The position numbers and the translations under genes were made by a program. A stretch of 64,000 nucleotides of DNA from Edolisoma coerulescens (Eukaryota; Chordata; Aves; Passeriformes; Campephagidae): the NCBI GenBank assembly GCA_013397115.1, contig VWZW01004757.1, positions 379,764 through 443,763 on the forward strand, written 5' to 3'. The notes beneath the pieces were generated by a model. It searched no databases and had not been told where the DNA came from. It saw only the letters and a list, made by a program, of their open reading frames with translations. Positions 63,881-64,000 of this stretch are shown piece after piece (positions within the stretch are counted from its first letter, which is position 1; each line of letters starts with the position of its first letter).

Positions 63881-64000
63881 CTTGGGCCGTACCCCCCCGC
63901 GGCGGGGGCGGGCTGTGCCACTGCTCCGCAGGCGGGGGTGCGCCGAGCCTTCCATTTCCTGCCGTGTGGGCCAGGAGGGAAGGCGGCGAGCGGAGCCTCG

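Larger units (their letters stand above)
63300..64000. promoter_or_regulatory. CpG island
   Basis: About 700 bases with very high G+C and frequent CpG, in sharp contrast to the AT-rich DNA at 57.7-63.2 kb. It covers the host-gene promoter and continues past the window's right edge, so a divergent plus-strand gene may start just beyond. Open frames through it lack family features and are treated as composition effects. Confidence 0.8.

Noticed and set aside
1..64000. CRISPR array, operon, phage or plasmid features
   Set aside because: Spliced genes, CR1 fragments and a CpG island show vertebrate nuclear DNA. The regular repeats are minisatellites without spacer structure.

Overview
This is nuclear DNA from a vertebrate, most likely a bird. 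The evidence is long introns with GT-AG signals, several diverged CR1-type LINE tails (the dominant avian retrotransposon), a CpG-island promoter, and coding exons nearly identical to a mammalian gene. A passerine is possible from the general texture of the sequence, but that is only an impression. Nothing looks bacterial, viral or plasmid-like, and most open frames are chance frames in intronic DNA.

Positions 1-52.6 kb hold the 3' part of one plus-strand gene, which I recognise as LRRC75A (older name FAM211A), a leucine-rich-repeat protein. Exon 2 is at 18964-19092, exon 3 at 34728-34840 and exon 4 at 50495-51080. The three exons join in frame to give 275 residues up to the stop. The first coding exon, with the N-terminus, is not visible and probably lies left of the window. 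Introns of about 15.6 kb each (intron 1 is at least 19 kb) contain CR1 fragments, short tandem duplications, a TAA microsatellite and a three-array minisatellite cluster at 46.8-47.5 kb. A 3' UTR of about 1.5 kb ends at a cluster of three AATAAA signals near 52.6 kb and carries a 30-bp triplicate.

Positions 52.6-61.57 kb are intergenic, with one CR1 fragment and no supportable gene.

Positions 61.57-63.85 kb hold a minus-strand, multi-exon, apparently non-coding gene that is a small-nucleolar-RNA host. It has a TATA-like box, a pyrimidine-rich (5'TOP-like) start, short exons with good splice sites and an ATTAAA poly(A) signal. Two introns carry box C/D snoRNAs. One is SNORD65: it has a 13-nt antisense match to 18S rRNA that places the methylation target at the human Um627 equivalent. 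The other is SNORD49-like. This matches the human arrangement, where SNHG29 (LRRC75A-AS1) lies next to and convergent with LRRC75A, so the locus layout appears conserved between birds and mammals. The last 0.7 kb is a CpG island that continues past the window edge.

I found no exotic new system. The strongest non-coding content is the snoRNA host gene and its two guides. The most unusual DNA structure is the minisatellite cluster.
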